From assembly GCA_964516435.1 (NCBI GenBank), contig CAZEZP010000091.1:8144-72143 (forward strand): a DNA stretch of 64,000 bases, in the 5' to 3' direction. The notes under the pieces were generated by a model that worked only from the letters and a program-made list of their open reading frames with translations, was not told where the DNA came from and did not search any database. Both the position numbers and the translations under genes were made by a program. This document shows positions 23,101 to 30,037 of the stretch, in pieces; position 1 is the first letter of the stretch, and every line of letters starts with the position of its first letter. The DNA is from HGW-17 sp964516435 (lineage in GTDB: Bacteria > Myxococcota_A > Polyangia > HGW-17).

Positions 23101-24686
23101 AGGCCGCCGCCATCAAGACCTATGAGGACGCCCTGGCCCGCGACCCGCGCAACAAGTTGATCATCCACGAACTGATCGACCTGTACCAGACCACCGAGCA
23201 GTGGAAGAAGGTCGCCAAGAACATGATCCTGCTCGCCGAGATGGAAGACGATCCCAAGGTCCGCTCCAAGATCTGGTACGGCATCGGCGGCATCTTCCGG
23301 GAGTACATCAAGTCGTTCGACGACGCGGTGGAGTACTACAACCGCTGCCTGGACGACGATCCCACCAACCTCAAGGCCTTCCAGTACACGGACGAGATCC
23401 TCACGAAGAAGAAGGACTGGAAGTTGCAGGAGCGCAACTACCGAAAGATGATCAAGCGCGTGATGGATTCCCAGCCGGACAACACGACGCTCCTGACCAA
23501 CCTGTGGCACTTCCTGGGCGAAATCTACCGCACGCGCCTGAAGGACTTCAAGGCGGCGATGGCCGCCTTCGAAAATGCCATCCAACTGGATCCCGCCAAC
23601 ACCACGCGGCACGAAATTCTGGCGGAACTGTACGAACTGGCGGGCCCGGACACCTACGACAAAGCCATCGCCAAGCACCACGAAATCCTCGATCAGAACG
23701 TGAACAATCAGGAAAGCATGAAGAAGCTCTACCGGCTGTACCTGGAAACCCGCAACTACGACGCGGCCTGGTGCATGTCGGCAGTGCTCTCCACGCTCAA
23801 GACGGCCGATGCCGAGGAACTGGAATTCTTCAACCAGTACAAGCCACGCGGGTTTGTGCAGTTGAAGCAGCGCTTCAGCCAAGACATCTGGACCAAAATC
23901 ACATCGCCCATGGAGGACCCGGCCGTACGTCACCTGATGGCGGCCATTTCCGTCCCCATCACCACGCTCAAGGGGCGTCCCGTGAAGGCCTGGGGCATCA
24001 ACCGCAAGGCTCGCCAGGAGCCGACGGGTGAAGGTCCCCTGTTCAACAAGATCTTCTTCTATGTCCTGAACTACCTGGCCGTGGAAGTGCCCGAACTGTA
24101 CCTGCTGCCCGACCATCGTGGCGGCATCCAGCATGGCGTCATGATCGACAAGGGCCAGCGGATTCCCTTCGTGACCGTGGGACAGGATCTCCTCCAGAAC
24201 CGCACGGAGAAGGATCTGGCCTTCATCGTGGCCCGGGAACTCACCTACATGCGGCCGGAATACTACCTGCTCAAGCATGTGACCAGCATCGGCGAACTGC
24301 GCGGGCTGGTCTTCGGTTCCATGCGCCTGGTCAATCCGGCCATCCCACTGCCGGCCGATCCTGGCGTGCTGCAGCAGACGGCAGCCCAACTGGCCCCGGT
24401 GCTGCCACCGGCTTCCAAGGAAATCCTGCTGAGCCTGACCCAGAAGATGGCGGCCACGGGCTACGTCCCCAACGTGGATGCCTTCATCCAGGGCGTGGAA
24501 ATGACCTCGCACCGGGCTGCGCTGACGCTGATGCAGGATCTCGTCGAGGCACTGTTGGCCCTTCAGGCCGAACCCATGCTTCCGGGCGGACTCGGACTCC
24601 AGCAGAAGAGGGATGCGCTCCTGCGCTTCGCCATGTCCGAAACGTTCTTCAAACTTCGCAAGGAACTGGGAGTCGCCATCGGGTGA
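14196..24686 (+). CDS. Giant TPR protein (about 3,496 aa), AgmK-like in style
   Basis: Nearly the whole protein, residues 1 to about 3200, is tandem TPR-type helical hairpins (for example A-EAYEKLLELDPANEEAF-like units), about 80-90 motifs by eye. There is no signal peptide or membrane helix. The last 280 residues form a globular domain in which ELTYM in the segment LAFIVARELTYMRPEYYL resembles an M48 peptidase helix with the zinc motif HExxH lost. The start is GTG 14196, preceded by GGAGG at good spacing; the ATG at 14184 has no ribosome site. Myxococcus AgmK, a gliding-motility protein, has a similar size and TPR content, but orthology is not shown. It heads a block with a lipoprotein 4 bases downstream. 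Confidence 0.93.
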   Translation: MAEYILDDLVIRLEETFDDAVSEWVAKAQAFEAEGNAPRAMDAWTRAVKASETAIGPRVALARMYKDAARWNQYVDMLNDISKRLPDELQEEKVRLLHMSVPILRDQMKLMPKVIDAYKKILSIMPGDEEAFTALVEIISGMARWPDLVKLYQERLEAEADSARKAQMQLEIARLYNDKLHNKREAARAYESLLELDPANEEAFSNLKKMYEEARDYESLIKLHQRELELLSDPRERTEKTLEIARMATTRVKKPELLLALWEDVLAADPECIEALENLEQLYEREKKWDKMVEIDRKLLELVADPARQAAVCLKLASTLQDKAEDAAGAVEVWRRLLELEPDNRRAQDALKKLLVDLGQYDELEDLFRQWGKLEEFIRITSKQAETEADQERKIDLLFREARIWRADLGKNDRAMKALEKVLEVDANNLRAAESLIELYEEAQAFKKLPQVLEIRIRHTEEESLRRERMEELARIYEEHIKDRENAFSWYLQAFSSGPDLEHLREACERLAGAVDGGWAKLVAAYESACESVQDASVQLALLLVVASAWENQLKNIDKALSTCLKILELDDANEAALDALERIYQQKQEWQKLLDVYQKKIDLAADDSLRRDLYWKLADIYDTLMEKPEKAVEAYREALELLPEDVPTMQRLDALYLRLQKWEDLSGILERQLEFVDDENARVELKFRWADVQESRLGNVEEAVDGYRQVLEWQPGHEGAREKLEKHLDSPNAEIRRKAADILEPVYKTILEFEKLIKVHEIQAATDEDPVFVLDMLVTIGNLWAENIGNNAKALDAYARAVRHSPDSDDARRALERVAEIEDRWATVLEVYEDILKREELGEIIRHTLHVRAAEIARDQLQKTDVAIGHFQAALELDSGNEMVLGALEILYQGTENWEKLLDVSRKQLELAQELGRRQELRFRCGMILDQKLDRPQEAVPVYEEILGEEPDQLTALHALDRLYQKLGMWTELADNLTKQLELAQDPEAQGELLRRLAAVQHEKLHETTLAIETWRRALELDGTDEVVIAALEKLLDVEEHALVAANLLEPVYKNLGRWEKLVRVHEIVLGNTFDPVEQIRLIHVIANIHDEFMEEPRKAFDDYVRAFLIDPRHADTRRQMERIAESLKAWEDLFAIYSKVVDAGEDVEIALDLQTRIADLLASEVGDVERAAAAYNKLLEISPEHIPAVDALEKLFLGAGDVKRMVDAILRKVSLVSDPEEKKALAFRAAAIQKEDLEDKKAAIATYRLILEIDDTDMRALTELEQIFVNDEDWENLQEIYARKADLAPSVEDRKQMLYTLGQMYDRDLKNMEKAIETYERILDEDPVDEVALQNLDRLYELAGKWQELVSVLDVMIQNGQSDAEVAATKLRLGEVHELRMKAPDVAVPLYGEALDLDAGNEGIVAALWRVMQGGADDARCDGITYEPEIRTSAAVILDRYFSTVGEQEKLVTVLNVRVAQSEDTYERVQLLHRLKEIHELQLDRPREALDDMARALALDPRHEPSLAEIERLSAVLDAWKDLIDIYAKVGSACEEKEDKIFYLYRISRVYEEELRDLAAATRKLEEVLALEPQAEAALAGLDRLLEAQGRYPELAAILEKEIEAAPLPEDAQNFRYRLARLQVEHLGNPEKAVEAYAALLEEAPAHEGARAGMEDLLSQGVAPRRVFDVLEPLYRQDALWENLVSLHEKYLHFVKVPEERIGLYKIICELQENYVQDPETAFKTWARAFAEAEDDVEIQEKLESLAAQMALWNDLVEVYRASARKLSRKASQDASARELAIQIWLKAARVHEEEMADPAGAEEANKAVLALDHENFTALESLDRIYSANGMMPELAEILDRRAKTAQDSYDRVQFLFRLAHVREVELQDMPAAVAALEAVLREKDGNRDALEGLERIHFNNRDFKALFSVYERMSKAFSSDDEVAEALAHMAKIASDALKNPLGAKDLWKRVLEIKGDETRALRELANLAEAARDWEGCVEYLKRITEASYDTHEQVEAHLAVGRIALSELKDHRQALDAYLAVRSIEPSNLEALEKLAYIFNESQAWEELVDVLESLVEHGRDTLGAKKLRQLHAQIGKVEKEYLMRPDRAIAAWENVLRVMPGDTEALEALEILYVQNEQWTDTIRILEEKVRAASRDSQKIELLFQIADIYENRLWDKGSAANAYKRVLKVDNLHVDAFNHLERLLRDLANWKELTELYLTRYDHLGGHEDEIPDKNKAEIVSLLQRVAAIAEEKLGNRGDAFDALANAFDIDPTNDDTANHLERIASIQNNWQELIDMYQHAVKAVDDRMVKCDLLVKVARWYMDQLEDLGRATEALKQAQKYEPNYGRVHLQFAEVHRRNGSVGEYISSLSKALEVETRPDVIYKSAMELARTYHKEFGDTNEAIRYYRKAHEALPENPEPLEALELLYESTEKWRELIEVLSERVSRSSNDEEIFDLKMKIADIWDDRREMPSRAIDVVNELLDAHPDNLVVMRRLEGLYEKAGQMEEYLAILERQMEHLTHNDERIRKLHQMAAVWEEHFEKTDKAIECYEAILEIDDKDERAYQNLARLYRQEKKWSEYIEVLYRHVYVKHDPKERVRLYKAAAEVLEKHLNEPERAIDAYMQILDDEPNDVDALTALSRLFEAAQDWDRCLDVSKRLVELTTDQNVKMDLYFRLGRIAEEFQHDNAEAERLYAEALAINPSFVPALRKLSRIYEERHDWLKAAKMLEQAQGHTANMVEKASYLYEGGIIRLDHLDDPERAAELLEACLAIDPEHVDAALRYTDILWERKQYADAFPHLQMLVRKLEAAQADRELLAKVYYRFGKAAETRGELEKAQQVYYKAYQIEKTSLPILQGMASVCDALKQYDQAFKLYKQILVHPQAEGDTELQTEVYYRLGNIHAARNEAMKALNLYEKALENNPAHMPTLEAMVALHEKDGNFKAAAEVKTRMAASLSGNEWVEFMMGLAQYYNEKVMDKAAAIKTYEDALARDPRNKLIIHELIDLYQTTEQWKKVAKNMILLAEMEDDPKVRSKIWYGIGGIFREYIKSFDDAVEYYNRCLDDDPTNLKAFQYTDEILTKKKDWKLQERNYRKMIKRVMDSQPDNTTLLTNLWHFLGEIYRTRLKDFKAAMAAFENAIQLDPANTTRHEILAELYELAGPDTYDKAIAKHHEILDQNVNNQESMKKLYRLYLETRNYDAAWCMSAVLSTLKTADAEELEFFNQYKPRGFVQLKQRFSQDIWTKITSPMEDPAVRHLMAAISVPITTLKGRPVKAWGINRKARQEPTGEGPLFNKIFFYVLNYLAVEVPELYLLPDHRGGIQHGVMIDKGQRIPFVTVGQDLLQNRTEKDLAFIVARELTYMRPEYYLLKHVTSIGELRGLVFGSMRLVNPAIPLPADPGVLQQTAAQLAPVLPPASKEILLSLTQKMAATGYVPNVDAFIQGVEMTSHRAALTLMQDLVEALLALQAEPMLPGGLGLQQKRDALLRFAMSETFFKLRKELGVAIG

Positions 24687-24690
24687 TGCC

Positions 24691-24900
24691 ATGAAAAAGA
24701 TTCTGATCTCTACCCTCATTGGAATGATTTCGCTGCTGGCAGCCTGCGGCTCGAAAAAATCCGGTGCCACCACGCCAGACAGGGAAAAAACGGCGGATTC
24801 GGCATCCACGCAGGGTTCCGGCACGGCGGAACCCGCACAACCAGCGGGACCGCAATCCGATCTGTGCACCGATACGAACTGCCCGGGGGTCGTCCGCTGA
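24691..24900 (+). CDS. Small lipoprotein
   Basis: 69 residues, starting MKKILISTLIGMISLL with lipobox LAAC near residue 20, followed by a short Ser/Thr/Lys/Glu-rich tail ending CTDTNCPGVVR. The two C-terminal Cys residues could form a disulphide. No domain is recognised. The ATG lies 4 bases after the stop of the giant TPR gene and has GGTGATG but no strong ribosome site, so translation is probably coupled. The position suggests a membrane anchor or partner for the TPR protein, which is inference. The next gene, kamD, starts 55 bases on. Confidence 0.72.
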   Translation: MKKILISTLIGMISLLAACGSKKSGATTPDREKTADSASTQGSGTAEPAQPAGPQSDLCTDTNCPGVVR

Positions 24901-24911
24901 CTGGCCGCAAC

Positions 24912-24929
24912 GCAGGGTTTCTCCCCTGC
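24912..24929 (+). other. Intercistronic hairpin before kamD
   Basis: GCAGGG-TTTCTC-CCCTGC is a perfect 6 bp stem between the lipoprotein stop and the kamD ribosome site. No U-run follows, so it is not a terminator. It may affect mRNA processing or uncouple kamD from the TPR gene. Confidence 0.3.
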
Positions 24930-24955
24930 CCCCAACTTTCAGGAGGTCGCATCAC

Positions 24956-26530
24956 ATGTCCGTTCTGGGTATCGATCCCGTCCGCGTAGCCCGACTGCGT
25001 CAGGTGGCTCGTGAAATCACGCTGCAACTGGCGCCGATGATCCGCTCGCATACCACGGTCACCGTGGAGCGGGCGATCCTGCGCCTTTTGGGACTCGATG
25101 GCGTGGATGCCAACCAGGTGCCGCTTCCCAACGTGGTGGTCAACCATCTCCAGGAAGACATCCGGGACGGCGCCGCCAGCCGCGTGGTGGCCGCCATGCT
25201 GCAGACAGGGCTCTCCATTTCCGAACTGGGAGAACGCGTAGCCCGCGGCGAACTGGATCTGCGCGGCCCCGCGGCCGTTCCATGCGACGAGATCCGTTCG
25301 TACGGCGAAGAACTGGCCAGGGAAAGCCTGGCCCGCATCACGGCAATGGTGGCCGAGCGGCAGGAGCGGATGCGCCGCCTCCCCGTGCGGGAACAACCCT
25401 GGAAATACGTCATCGTGGCCACGGGCAACATCTACGAGGACGTGACGCAGGCCCGCGCCGCCGTCCTGCGCGGCGCCGACATCATCGCGGTCATCCGCAC
25501 CACGGGCCAGAGCCTGCTGGATTACGTGCCCTACGGCCCCACCACGGAAGGCTTCGGCGGCACCTATGCCACCCAGGCCAACTTCCGCATCATGCGCCAG
25601 GCGCTCGACGAGGTGGCCGAGCAGACGGGACACTACGTGCGCCTGGTGAACTACGCTTCGGGGCTGTGCATGCCGGAAATCGTCGTCATGGGCGCCTTCG
25701 AGCGCCTGGACATGATGCTCAACGACAGCATGTACGGCATCCTGTTCCGGGACATCAATCCCATCCGCACGTTCGTGGACCAGTTCTTCTCCCGCATGAT
25801 CGATGCAGTGGCCGGCATCATCATCAACACGGGCGAAGACAACTACCTGACCACCGCCGACGCCCTGGAAGCCGCCCACACCGTGTTGGCCTCCGATTTC
25901 ATCAACGAGAGTTTCGGCCTGGCCGCCGGCCTGACTCCGGACCTGCTGGGCCTGGGGCACGCCTTCGAAATCAACCCCGACATCGAGGACAGTTTCCTCC
26001 TCGAACTCTCCCAGGCGCTCTTGCTGCGGGAGGTGTTCCCCGATTCGCCGCTCAAGTACATGCCGCCCACCAAACACATGAGCGGCGACATCTTCAAGGG
26101 CTATCTCATGAATGCCATGTTCAACCTGGCCGGCATCTGGTCCCGCCAGGGCATCCAGTTGCTGGGCATGCTCACCGAAGCCATGCACACGCCGTTCCTG
26201 CAGGATCGCTTCCTGGCGCTGGAAAACGCCTCCTACATCATGAATGCGGCCAGGCACATCCACGAGCAGGTGGACTTCCGGCCCGATTCCCTGGTGGTGC
26301 GCCGGGCCGGCGAGGTGCTGGAGAAGACGGAACGCCTCCTGGAGGACGTGCAGCGCACCGGATTGCTGGAAGCCATCGCCGCAGGCTGGTTCGCCGACAT
26401 CCGGCGGCCGGCGGACCGCGGCAAGGGGCTCCTGGGCGTCCGGGAAAAGAGCGAACGCTATTTCAACCCCTTCAAATCGGTGTTCGCCCGTCATCTCGGC
26501 CTGGAAAAGGAGATCGACACATGGATGTGA
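24956..26530 (+). CDS. kamD: Lysine 5,6-aminomutase alpha subunit
   Basis: A 524-residue protein matching the alpha subunit of D-lysine/beta-lysine 5,6-aminomutase in length and in long conserved-looking blocks such as TGNIYEDVTQARAAVLRGAD, PYGPTTEGFGGTYATQ, NYASGLCMPEI and KYMPPTKHMSGD. This subunit carries most of the TIM-barrel that binds substrate and adenosylcobalamin together with KamE. The reaction moves the terminal amino group one carbon inward during anaerobic lysine degradation. AGGAGG precedes the ATG. It overlaps kamE by 10 bases. None of the downstream lysine fermentation genes (dehydrogenase, cleavage enzyme, ammonia lyase) lies in the window. Confidence 0.95.
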   Translation: MSVLGIDPVRVARLRQVAREITLQLAPMIRSHTTVTVERAILRLLGLDGVDANQVPLPNVVVNHLQEDIRDGAASRVVAAMLQTGLSISELGERVARGELDLRGPAAVPCDEIRSYGEELARESLARITAMVAERQERMRRLPVREQPWKYVIVATGNIYEDVTQARAAVLRGADIIAVIRTTGQSLLDYVPYGPTTEGFGGTYATQANFRIMRQALDEVAEQTGHYVRLVNYASGLCMPEIVVMGAFERLDMMLNDSMYGILFRDINPIRTFVDQFFSRMIDAVAGIIINTGEDNYLTTADALEAAHTVLASDFINESFGLAAGLTPDLLGLGHAFEINPDIEDSFLLELSQALLLREVFPDSPLKYMPPTKHMSGDIFKGYLMNAMFNLAGIWSRQGIQLLGMLTEAMHTPFLQDRFLALENASYIMNAARHIHEQVDFRPDSLVVRRAGEVLEKTERLLEDVQRTGLLEAIAAGWFADIRRPADRGKGLLGVREKSERYFNPFKSVFARHLGLEKEIDTWM

Positions 26531-27285
26531 ATCTGCGCGAAATCCGGCCCTATGGCGATACGCTTTCCGACGGAGCCATGCAGTTGAGCTTCACGCTTCC
26601 GCTGGCCTGCGGCCCGCTGGCCAAGGAAGCCGCCCTGCGGTTCGTGGCGAAGATGGGCCTCGCCGAGGCCGACGTGGTCCACATGGCCGACCTGGGCGAG
26701 GGATTCACCTTCTTCGTGGTGTACGGCAAGACGCGGCTATCCATCGACGCGACCGAAATCCGGGTGACCCAGGTGGATGCGGAAGTCTGGGACCGGCCCA
26801 CCTGCGATGAGAAGATTCGCGAGATTTTCGGCCGTCCCCTGCGCATCGTGGGCGCCTGCATCGGCGAAGACGCCCACACGGTGGGCATCGACGCCATCAT
26901 GAACATGAAGGGGTACGCCGGGCACTACGGGCTCGAGCGGTTCGCCATGGTGGACGCCGTGAATCTGGGGGCCCAAGTGGAGCCGGAGACGCTCCTGCAG
27001 AAAGCCCGCGAGATGAATGCCGATGCCGTGCTGGTCTCCCAGGTGGTGACGCAGCGCGATGCCCACCTGCAGAATCTCACCCGGTTCGTCGAACTGGTGG
27101 AAGCCGCCGGCATGCGGGAAAAAATCGTCCTGGTGGCGGGCGGCCCGCGCATCGATCACAAACTGGCGCTCGAATTGGGCTATGATGCCGGATTCGGCCG
27201 CGGGACGTTCGCCGAACACGTGGCCTCGTTCGTCATCCAGACCCTGGCCCGGCGGCAGGGATTGTCCACGGGAAGGCATTCATGA
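26521..27285 (+). CDS. kamE: Lysine 5,6-aminomutase beta subunit (B12/PLP-binding)
   Basis: A 254-residue subunit with the B12-binding signature EDAHTVGIDAIMN, in which His119 would be the lower axial cobalt ligand, and the PLP-binding Lys130 within MNMKGYAGHYGLERF. Both residues are characteristic of KamE and show that this is an active aminomutase, not a degenerate relative. The Rossmann half continues to AGGPRIDHKLALELGYDAGFG. The ATG lies inside the end of kamD (10-base overlap), and the stop overlaps the RNase Y-like start in the ATGA arrangement. The alternative, ornithine 4,5-aminomutase, is less likely because subunit sizes and split fit KamDE. Confidence 0.95.
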   Translation: MDVNLREIRPYGDTLSDGAMQLSFTLPLACGPLAKEAALRFVAKMGLAEADVVHMADLGEGFTFFVVYGKTRLSIDATEIRVTQVDAEVWDRPTCDEKIREIFGRPLRIVGACIGEDAHTVGIDAIMNMKGYAGHYGLERFAMVDAVNLGAQVEPETLLQKAREMNADAVLVSQVVTQRDAHLQNLTRFVELVEAAGMREKIVLVAGGPRIDHKLALELGYDAGFGRGTFAEHVASFVIQTLARRQGLSTGRHS

Positions 27286-28853
27286 TCACGCTGCTGCTCG
27301 TTCTGCTGATTCCGGCCGCATTCCTGGCGGCTTTCGAGTATTTCCGCCGCGTCGGCCAGGCACGGCAGGCGGCCGTGGTGCAGGAGGCGCACGAGCGCGC
27401 GCGGGAAGTCCTGGACGAGACGCGCCGGCGCGTGGAAGACATCCGCCTCAAGGCCCGCCACGAGTCGGCCCAGTTCCGCCTCGACGCCCGCAAGCAGATG
27501 GAAGATGCCGCCCGGGATCTGGAAGAGGAGATGAACGAGCAGGAAATCCACCTGGAGCGCGAACAGGCGCGCGTGGAAGTTGCGCAGGAGGAAACCAGGG
27601 CGCGCGCAGCCGCGCTGGAGGCGCGCCAGGCGGAACTGCACAAGCGCCAGAACGCGATCAACGAACTGCGCGACCGGCGCCGGGAACTGCTCGCCCGGCT
27701 ACCGCAGGCGCTGGAGGAACGCGCCGAACTCACGCACGACCAGATGCGCCAGGTCCTGTTCGAACGTATGGTGGAAGCGGAGGAAAATCTCACGCGGGAA
27801 ACCCTGCGGTCCTGGGAGCAGGTGCCCGAGGCCGAATTCATTCCCAAGGCCAAGCGCGTCATGGGGATCGCCATGGGCCGCCTCGCGCCAACCCCCATCC
27901 AGGATCGCCCCTCGGCTTTCGTGGAATTCCCGCCGGCGCAATACCAGAATCTGCTGAAGTTGTGCGAAGGCTCCCTGGAACGGCTTTCCGAACTGTTCCG
28001 GATTCCCGTGTTCGCTCAGGAAGGAGACCCGGTCGCCATCCGGTTCGACACCATCGATGGGGTGTCCCGCGAAGTGGCCCGGCGGGTGCTGGAAAAGATG
28101 GCCGACGGTTCGAAACCGGTGTCCTCCTGGGAAATGCTGGCGGAATTGTGGGAGAAGCGCAATACAGAGATGAAAAACGAAATCCTGGGCCTGGGCCGCA
28201 AGGCGTTCAAGGTGGTAGGCCTCAAGCCCAAGGCCCATCCTGAAATCCTCAACCTGGTGGGACGTCTGTATTTCCGCACTTCCTACACGCAGAACCAGTG
28301 GCTGCATTCGGTGGAAGCCGCCCAGTTGGCCGGGCTGATCGCCGCCGAGTTGCATCTGGACGTGGAACTGGCGCGGCGGGCCACGCTGCTGCATGACATC
28401 GGCAAGGCGCTCACGCACGAAGTGGAGGGATCCCACGCCCTCATCGGCTGCGAACTGGCCACCCAGTACGGCGAGCCGCCGGAAGTGGTGAACGCCATCG
28501 GCGCGCACCACGGGGAAAAGGACAACGAATACGTCTACACGTCCCTGGTCATGGCCGCCGACGCCATGAGCGGGGGCCGTCCCGGCGCGCGGCGCGAGCA
28601 GTTGGAGACGTATTTCGACCGGATCGCCGACCTGGAGCATGCGGCGCGCGCCTTCTCCGGAATCCAGGAGGCATTCGCCGTCCAGGCCGGGCGCGAACTG
28701 CGCGTGCATGTGGATTCGCAGCGCGTGGACGACATGCGCACGCTTTCCATGGCCGCTGAGATCGCCCGCAAGATTTCCCAGGAAATCACGTTCCCGGGAC
28801 AGGTGAAGATCACGGTGATCCGGACCTTTACGGCCCAGGAGACGGCCCGATGA
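27282..28853 (+). CDS. RNase Y-like endoribonuclease with atypical KH region
   Basis: A 523-residue protein with the RNase Y layout: membrane helix (1-18), long charged coiled coil (about 20-165), KH-like region (about 205-275) and HD domain with HD at 371-372 (ATLLHDIGKA), plus AHHGEKDN and MAADAMSGGRPGAR. RNase Y starts mRNA decay at the inner membrane. The oddity is the KH region: the GRIIGREGRN loop that normally contacts RNA is not present. The corresponding stretch reads YQNLLKLCEGSLERLSELF. It may therefore bind RNA differently or act on other substrates. It follows kamE with a 4-base overlap, and the next gene overlaps it by 4 bases, so the group is translationally coupled. Confidence 0.88.
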   Translation: MITLLLVLLIPAAFLAAFEYFRRVGQARQAAVVQEAHERAREVLDETRRRVEDIRLKARHESAQFRLDARKQMEDAARDLEEEMNEQEIHLEREQARVEVAQEETRARAAALEARQAELHKRQNAINELRDRRRELLARLPQALEERAELTHDQMRQVLFERMVEAEENLTRETLRSWEQVPEAEFIPKAKRVMGIAMGRLAPTPIQDRPSAFVEFPPAQYQNLLKLCEGSLERLSELFRIPVFAQEGDPVAIRFDTIDGVSREVARRVLEKMADGSKPVSSWEMLAELWEKRNTEMKNEILGLGRKAFKVVGLKPKAHPEILNLVGRLYFRTSYTQNQWLHSVEAAQLAGLIAAELHLDVELARRATLLHDIGKALTHEVEGSHALIGCELATQYGEPPEVVNAIGAHHGEKDNEYVYTSLVMAADAMSGGRPGARREQLETYFDRIADLEHAARAFSGIQEAFAVQAGRELRVHVDSQRVDDMRTLSMAAEIARKISQEITFPGQVKITVIRTFTAQETAR

Positions 28854-29386
28854 TCAAGTCCGGAAAGTTTTCCTGCGTAGCGGCGCCGGACACGGTCCAC
28901 ATGGATGGGCTGCGAACGCTGCTCGTGGTTTCGGGCCTGTATCTGCCGCTGGCGCTGGCGAGCCGGCTGATTTCGCTCGTGTACGTCCGCCGGCAGTCGT
29001 GGACGCTGGCGGATGGCGAATGGACCTGCGAGGAGACGGCGACCCTCTTCGGTTCGCTGACCCACAGGCGCGTGTTCAGCATTCCCGCTTCCTGCGTGGT
29101 GTACCGCATGGCGGGCGACGGCGGCGATCCCGCTTTCCTGCTCTCGGGAACCGTCTGGATGTTCCTTCTCGTGCTCTTCGGGGTTTCCAGGATTCATGCG
29201 GGATTGATGGCCATTTCCCCGGAAACGGTGGTCTCCGGCGCGCTCTGGGCCTTGTCCGGGCTGTTCCTGGACGTGGCGTGCGTACTCGTCCATCGCCACT
29301 GGAGCCGGCGGGAAACCTGGCAGTTCGGCCTCGTGGACGGACGTTCGTGGACGCTGGCTGCTCCCCGCATCCTGGATCAAACGTGA
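28850..29386 (+). CDS. Uncharacterised membrane protein coupled to the RNase Y-like gene
   Basis: 178 residues with three likely membrane segments: about 21-46 (LLVVSGLYLPLALASRLISLVY), about 98-122 (TVWMFLLVLFGV) and about 126-147 (ALWALSGLFLDVACVLV). Between the first two is a beta-rich stretch with SWTLADGEW, and a similar SWTLAAP motif occurs near the C-terminus. No family is recognised. Start and preceding stop overlap as ATGA, so it is the last gene of the kamD-kamE-RNase Y unit. It may be a membrane partner of the RNase Y-like protein, which is inference. Confidence 0.72.
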   Translation: MIKSGKFSCVAAPDTVHMDGLRTLLVVSGLYLPLALASRLISLVYVRRQSWTLADGEWTCEETATLFGSLTHRRVFSIPASCVVYRMAGDGGDPAFLLSGTVWMFLLVLFGVSRIHAGLMAISPETVVSGALWALSGLFLDVACVLVHRHWSRRETWQFGLVDGRSWTLAAPRILDQT

Positions 29387-29414
29387 TTTTCATCTTTTTT
29401 GTCTTTCCGGACTG

Positions 29415-29443
29415 TTGACGAAGCAGGGAAAAAACCATACGTT
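29415..29443 (+). promoter_or_regulatory. Putative promoter of the acidic protein gene
   Basis: TTGACG (29415-29420), 17 bp, TACGTT (29438-29443). The -35 is good and the -10 weak. It would give a leader of about 48 bases to the ATG at 29498, which has AAAGGAGA upstream. Confidence 0.4.
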
Positions 29444-29497
29444 TTCGCCCCGTGCCGCGTCGGCTCCGGCTTCCCGACGTGCAAAGGAGAATCGCCG

Positions 29498-29899
29498 ATG
29501 TTGGATCTGGCATTCGTGGAGGAAATCATCCCTGTTCTCATCACGGAAAGCACGCACCCAAACGTCAAGGGGATCACCGCAGAGGTCATCCGCCAACTGG
29601 GGCTGCGCGGGCGTTCGGCCGCCGTCGCGGAACGGCGCATCCGCCCCATGGTCATCGAGGCGCTCAAGGAGCATTACGGAGATGAGGAACTGGATGAAGA
29701 CATCCTCGGGGACGACGACGTGGACGACGAGGATGACGACGACTACTACAGCGATGACGTGGACGACGAGGATGACGACGACTACTACGACGACGACGAG
29801 GAATATCCCGGATATGGAGACGAGGACGAGGATTTCGAGGACGAGGACGACGAACTGGATGGATATTCCTACGACGACGAGGATGACGACGACCGTTGA
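29498..29899 (+). CDS. Small protein with a long Asp/Glu tail
   Basis: 133 residues. The first 65 are a normal helical domain (MLDLAFVEEIIPVLI, HPNVKGITAEVIRQLGL, AAVAERRIRPMVIEALKEH) that looks like a winged-helix or similar small fold. From about residue 66 on, nearly every position is Asp, Glu or Tyr. Such tails can mimic nucleic acid, bind basic proteins or bind divalent cations. AAAGGAGA precedes the ATG; an in-frame upstream extension is rejected because it lacks a ribosome site. The tail includes a 33 bp tandem duplication. No homologous family is recognised, and the function is unknown. Confidence 0.8.
   Translation: MLDLAFVEEIIPVLITESTHPNVKGITAEVIRQLGLRGRSAAVAERRIRPMVIEALKEHYGDEELDEDILGDDDVDDEDDDDYYSDDVDDEDDDDYYDDDEEYPGYGDEDEDFEDEDDELDGYSYDDEDDDDR
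29717..29788 (+). repeat. Imperfect tandem duplication in the acidic tail
   Basis: Two identical 33-base copies (29717-29749 and 29756-29788) offset by 39 bases, that is 13 codons, encoding the sequence DVDDEDDDDYY twice. The 39-base period keeps the reading frame. It probably arose by slippage or unequal crossing-over and could vary in length between strains. Confidence 0.75.
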
Positions 29900-30037
29900 C
29901 GGACTGACTCGTTCCTCGCAGCGATGACCCCGTCTTGCGTTTCGCCGCACGGCCTCGGGCCGTCTGCCGGCCGTTTTCGAATGTCCGGAAATCCCGTGCC
30001 GCCCGCGGCGGCGCCTGTTCCGGATGGAAGGTGATCC

